Source: Haloarculaceae archaeon (GTDB taxonomy: Archaea; Halobacteriota; Halobacteria; Halobacteriales; Haloarculaceae). From it: DNA of 6,074 bases. A model generated the notes under the pieces. That model did not search any database. It was not told the origin of the DNA and saw only the letters and a program-made list of their open reading frames with translations. The translations under genes were made by a program, and so were the position numbers. Each line of letters begins with the position of its first letter. Position 1 is the first letter of the stretch. Location of the stretch: positions 1 to 6,074 of the forward strand of contig JAHENO010000215.1 of NCBI GenBank assembly GCA_018609945.1. Reading direction: 5' to 3'. Below, one piece after another: positions 4,988 through 6,074 of this stretch.

Positions 4988-5438
4988 TGGTCTCACCGTA
5001 GTCGTTGTCGTCCATGAATCGCTGCAGGTCCGCGACCGAGTCGAACTCGCCGCCGCCGGCTTTGTCGTAGAGGTCGCGGTACTCCGAGCGCGTGATCGTG
5101 CCCTCGTCGCGGGCCTCGCGCAGGAACGCCCGCTGTGCGCGGATCCGCGATTGCCAGTTCTCCTTTTCGTCCTGCCGGCCGCCGGCTTTCCCCTTCCGGG
5201 AGCCGGGACCCGTCTGGTGGCCGTAGGCGCGCTTCTGCTGGCGCTCCCGGGCCCGTCCCCGCGAGTTGCCCGAGGGCTCCTCGGCGCGGATGGTCCCGTC
5301 GGCGACCAGTTCGCGTATGTCTTCGCGGGTGATCGCCTCGGAGATTTCGCCCTGTGCGTCGGGGTCGAACCAGATCTTGTTCTTGCCGACGTCCAGCACC
5401 TCCGAGGCCAGCCGCTTCTGTGCGCTGAGGTCCGTCAT
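4980..5438 (-). CDS. rpl19e: 50S ribosomal protein L19e (eL19)
   Basis: This large-subunit protein is found only in archaea and eukaryotes. It lies near the exit-tunnel side and takes part in intersubunit contacts. The 152-residue product has the L19e N-terminal helical domain (SAQKRLASEVLDVGKNKIWFDP, 5-26, the classic opening of the family), a basic central stretch with GNSRGRARERQQKRAYGHQ (57-75) and GSRKGKAGGR (79-88), and a long C-terminal helix with WQSRIRAQRAFLREARDEG and the conserved YRDLYDKAGGGEF. It starts at ATG 5438, overlapping the rpl32e stop by four bases, after a strong ribosome binding site. Upstream open frame beyond 5438 is the shadow of rpl32e. Confidence 0.97.
   Translation of the reverse strand: MTDLSAQKRLASEVLDVGKNKIWFDPDAQGEISEAITREDIRELVADGTIRAEEPSGNSRGRARERQQKRAYGHQTGPGSRKGKAGGRQDEKENWQSRIRAQRAFLREARDEGTITRSEYRDLYDKAGGGEFDSVADLQRFMDDNDYGETNG
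4992..4997 (-). promoter_or_regulatory. Ribosome binding site of rpl18
   Basis: GGTGAG on the minus strand lies within the last codons of rpl19e, four bases before ATG 4987. It argues against the upstream GTG 4996 as the start. Confidence 0.6.
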
Positions 5439-6074
5439 TCGACCTCCACCTCCTCGTAGGTGGGGTTGAGCACGCGGATTCCTCTGTCCTCCGCGGTCTC
5501 CTCGATGGCCTCCCGCTTGCGACCGCCGACCTTCGAGGCGATCCGGACGGCCTGCGTGTCGCCGTCCACGCCCTCGAGGTCGTCGACGTTGTGGACGCGC
5601 ACCTCCTCGAAGCCCGAGGGGTGGAGTCCCCTGACCTCCTGGGGCGTCCGGAAGCCGGCCTCGACGGTGGCGCCCTTGCCCTTGACGCCACGGCGCTGCT
5701 TCGAGAGGTTGCCGCGCGGGCGGCGCCACGACGTGGGCACGCGCTGTTTCTTGTGGTGGTCCTGCCGGTTGAACTGCGGCTTGCCCTGCCGTCGGCGCTG
5801 GGTCAGGAGGCGCTCGGCCTCCTCCGCCAGGTCGGGCGTCTTCTCGACCAGCCCGCGGGCCTGCAACTCCGTCTCGACGCCCTCTGCGGGCTCTGCTGGC
5901 TCTTCTTCTTCGACCTCGGCCTCGACCTCTTCGGAGACGTCGAGGTCGCCGACATCTGCCTTGATGCGGGCCGCGAGTGCCATGCCGATGCCTTCGACGT
6001 CGGCGAGCTGGTCCTGACTGGCGCCACGGACGTGGTCGACTGTCTCGTAGCCGGCCTCCCGGAGCGCCTCGGCC
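5435..6074 (-). CDS. rpl32e: 50S ribosomal protein L32e (eL32), 5' end outside window
   Basis: This archaeal/eukaryotic large-subunit protein binds 23S rRNA. The last 212 residues are in the window (first complete codon at 6073); by comparison with the roughly 240-residue haloarchaeal family about 25-30 N-terminal residues are missing. The visible part begins with the haloarchaeal helix-hairpin-helix extension (LREAGYETVDHVRGAS, then LADVEGIGMALAARI), continues with an acidic linker rich in Glu/Pro (about 5960-5885), and ends with the true L32e domain (QGKPQFNRQDHHKKQRVPTS, WRRPRGNLSKQRRG, GFRTPQEVRGLHPSGFEEVRVHN). An internal ATG at 5983 is not the start, because clear family sequence precedes it. 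The HhH extension is family knowledge for haloarchaea; its role is unclear. The stop overlaps the rpl19e start in ATGA. Confidence 0.96.
   Translation of the reverse strand, partial: AEALREAGYETVDHVRGASQDQLADVEGIGMALAARIKADVGDLDVSEEVEAEVEEEEPAEPAEGVETELQARGLVEKTPDLAEEAERLLTQRRRQGKPQFNRQDHHKKQRVPTSWRRPRGNLSKQRRGVKGKGATVEAGFRTPQEVRGLHPSGFEEVRVHNVDDLEGVDGDTQAVRIASKVGGRKREAIEETAEDRGIRVLNPTYEEVEVE
5442..5453 (-). promoter_or_regulatory. Strong double ribosome binding site of rpl19e
   Basis: GGAGGTGGAGGT on the minus strand ends three bases before ATG 5438. It offers two overlapping Shine-Dalgarno registers, the upstream GGAGGTGG being about seven bases away. It is also the codons for the last Glu-Val-rich residues of L32e, so coding and binding-site constraints coincide. 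Confidence 0.7.

Overview
The window comes from a halophilic archaeon, most likely of the Haloarcula/Halobacteriales type. The evidence is an archaeal-only ribosomal gene order on the minus strand (L32e, L19e, L18, S5, L30, L15, SecY), GC-rich codons, strongly acidic versions of normally basic ribosomal proteins, and proteins that, from memory, closely resemble the Haloarcula marismortui sequences. No database search was possible.

Layout. From 6074 down to 1407 runs the distal half of the spc-type ribosomal protein operon. It is seven genes packed with 1 to 8 base overlaps, reading right to left: rpl32e (5' end outside the window), rpl19e, rpl18, rps5, rpl30, rpl15 and secY. All look intact and housekeeping. 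The products build the 50S and 30S subunits, and the last gene makes the protein-conducting channel through which ribosomes deliver membrane and exported proteins. The operon promoter lies outside the window. Five of the six internal starts have a Shine-Dalgarno-like element inside the upstream gene; secY has none and probably depends on translational coupling.

From 1 to about 1258, on the plus strand and pointing at the operon, lies most of an insertion sequence with an IS701-like DDE transposase. The transposase frame opens at an ATG near 36 but has an in-frame TAA at 108-110, so the copy is probably dead although the DDE and YREK residues are intact. Its coding region carries seven long perfect or near-perfect inverted repeats (stems of 9 to 17 pairs), far more than chance predicts. 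This is the most unusual signal in the window.

Between the element and secY lie about 150 bases. They hold the first 31 codons of a small gene on the minus strand, probably a ribbon-helix-helix DNA-binding protein, whose reading frame is cut by the right end of the insertion sequence. The junction carries TTAG, which fits the YTAR target sequence of the IS701 family. So the region just downstream of the ribosomal operon has received foreign or mobile DNA at least once. No complete new biological system is visible; the novelty is the palindrome-rich transposase and the reconstructed insertion event.
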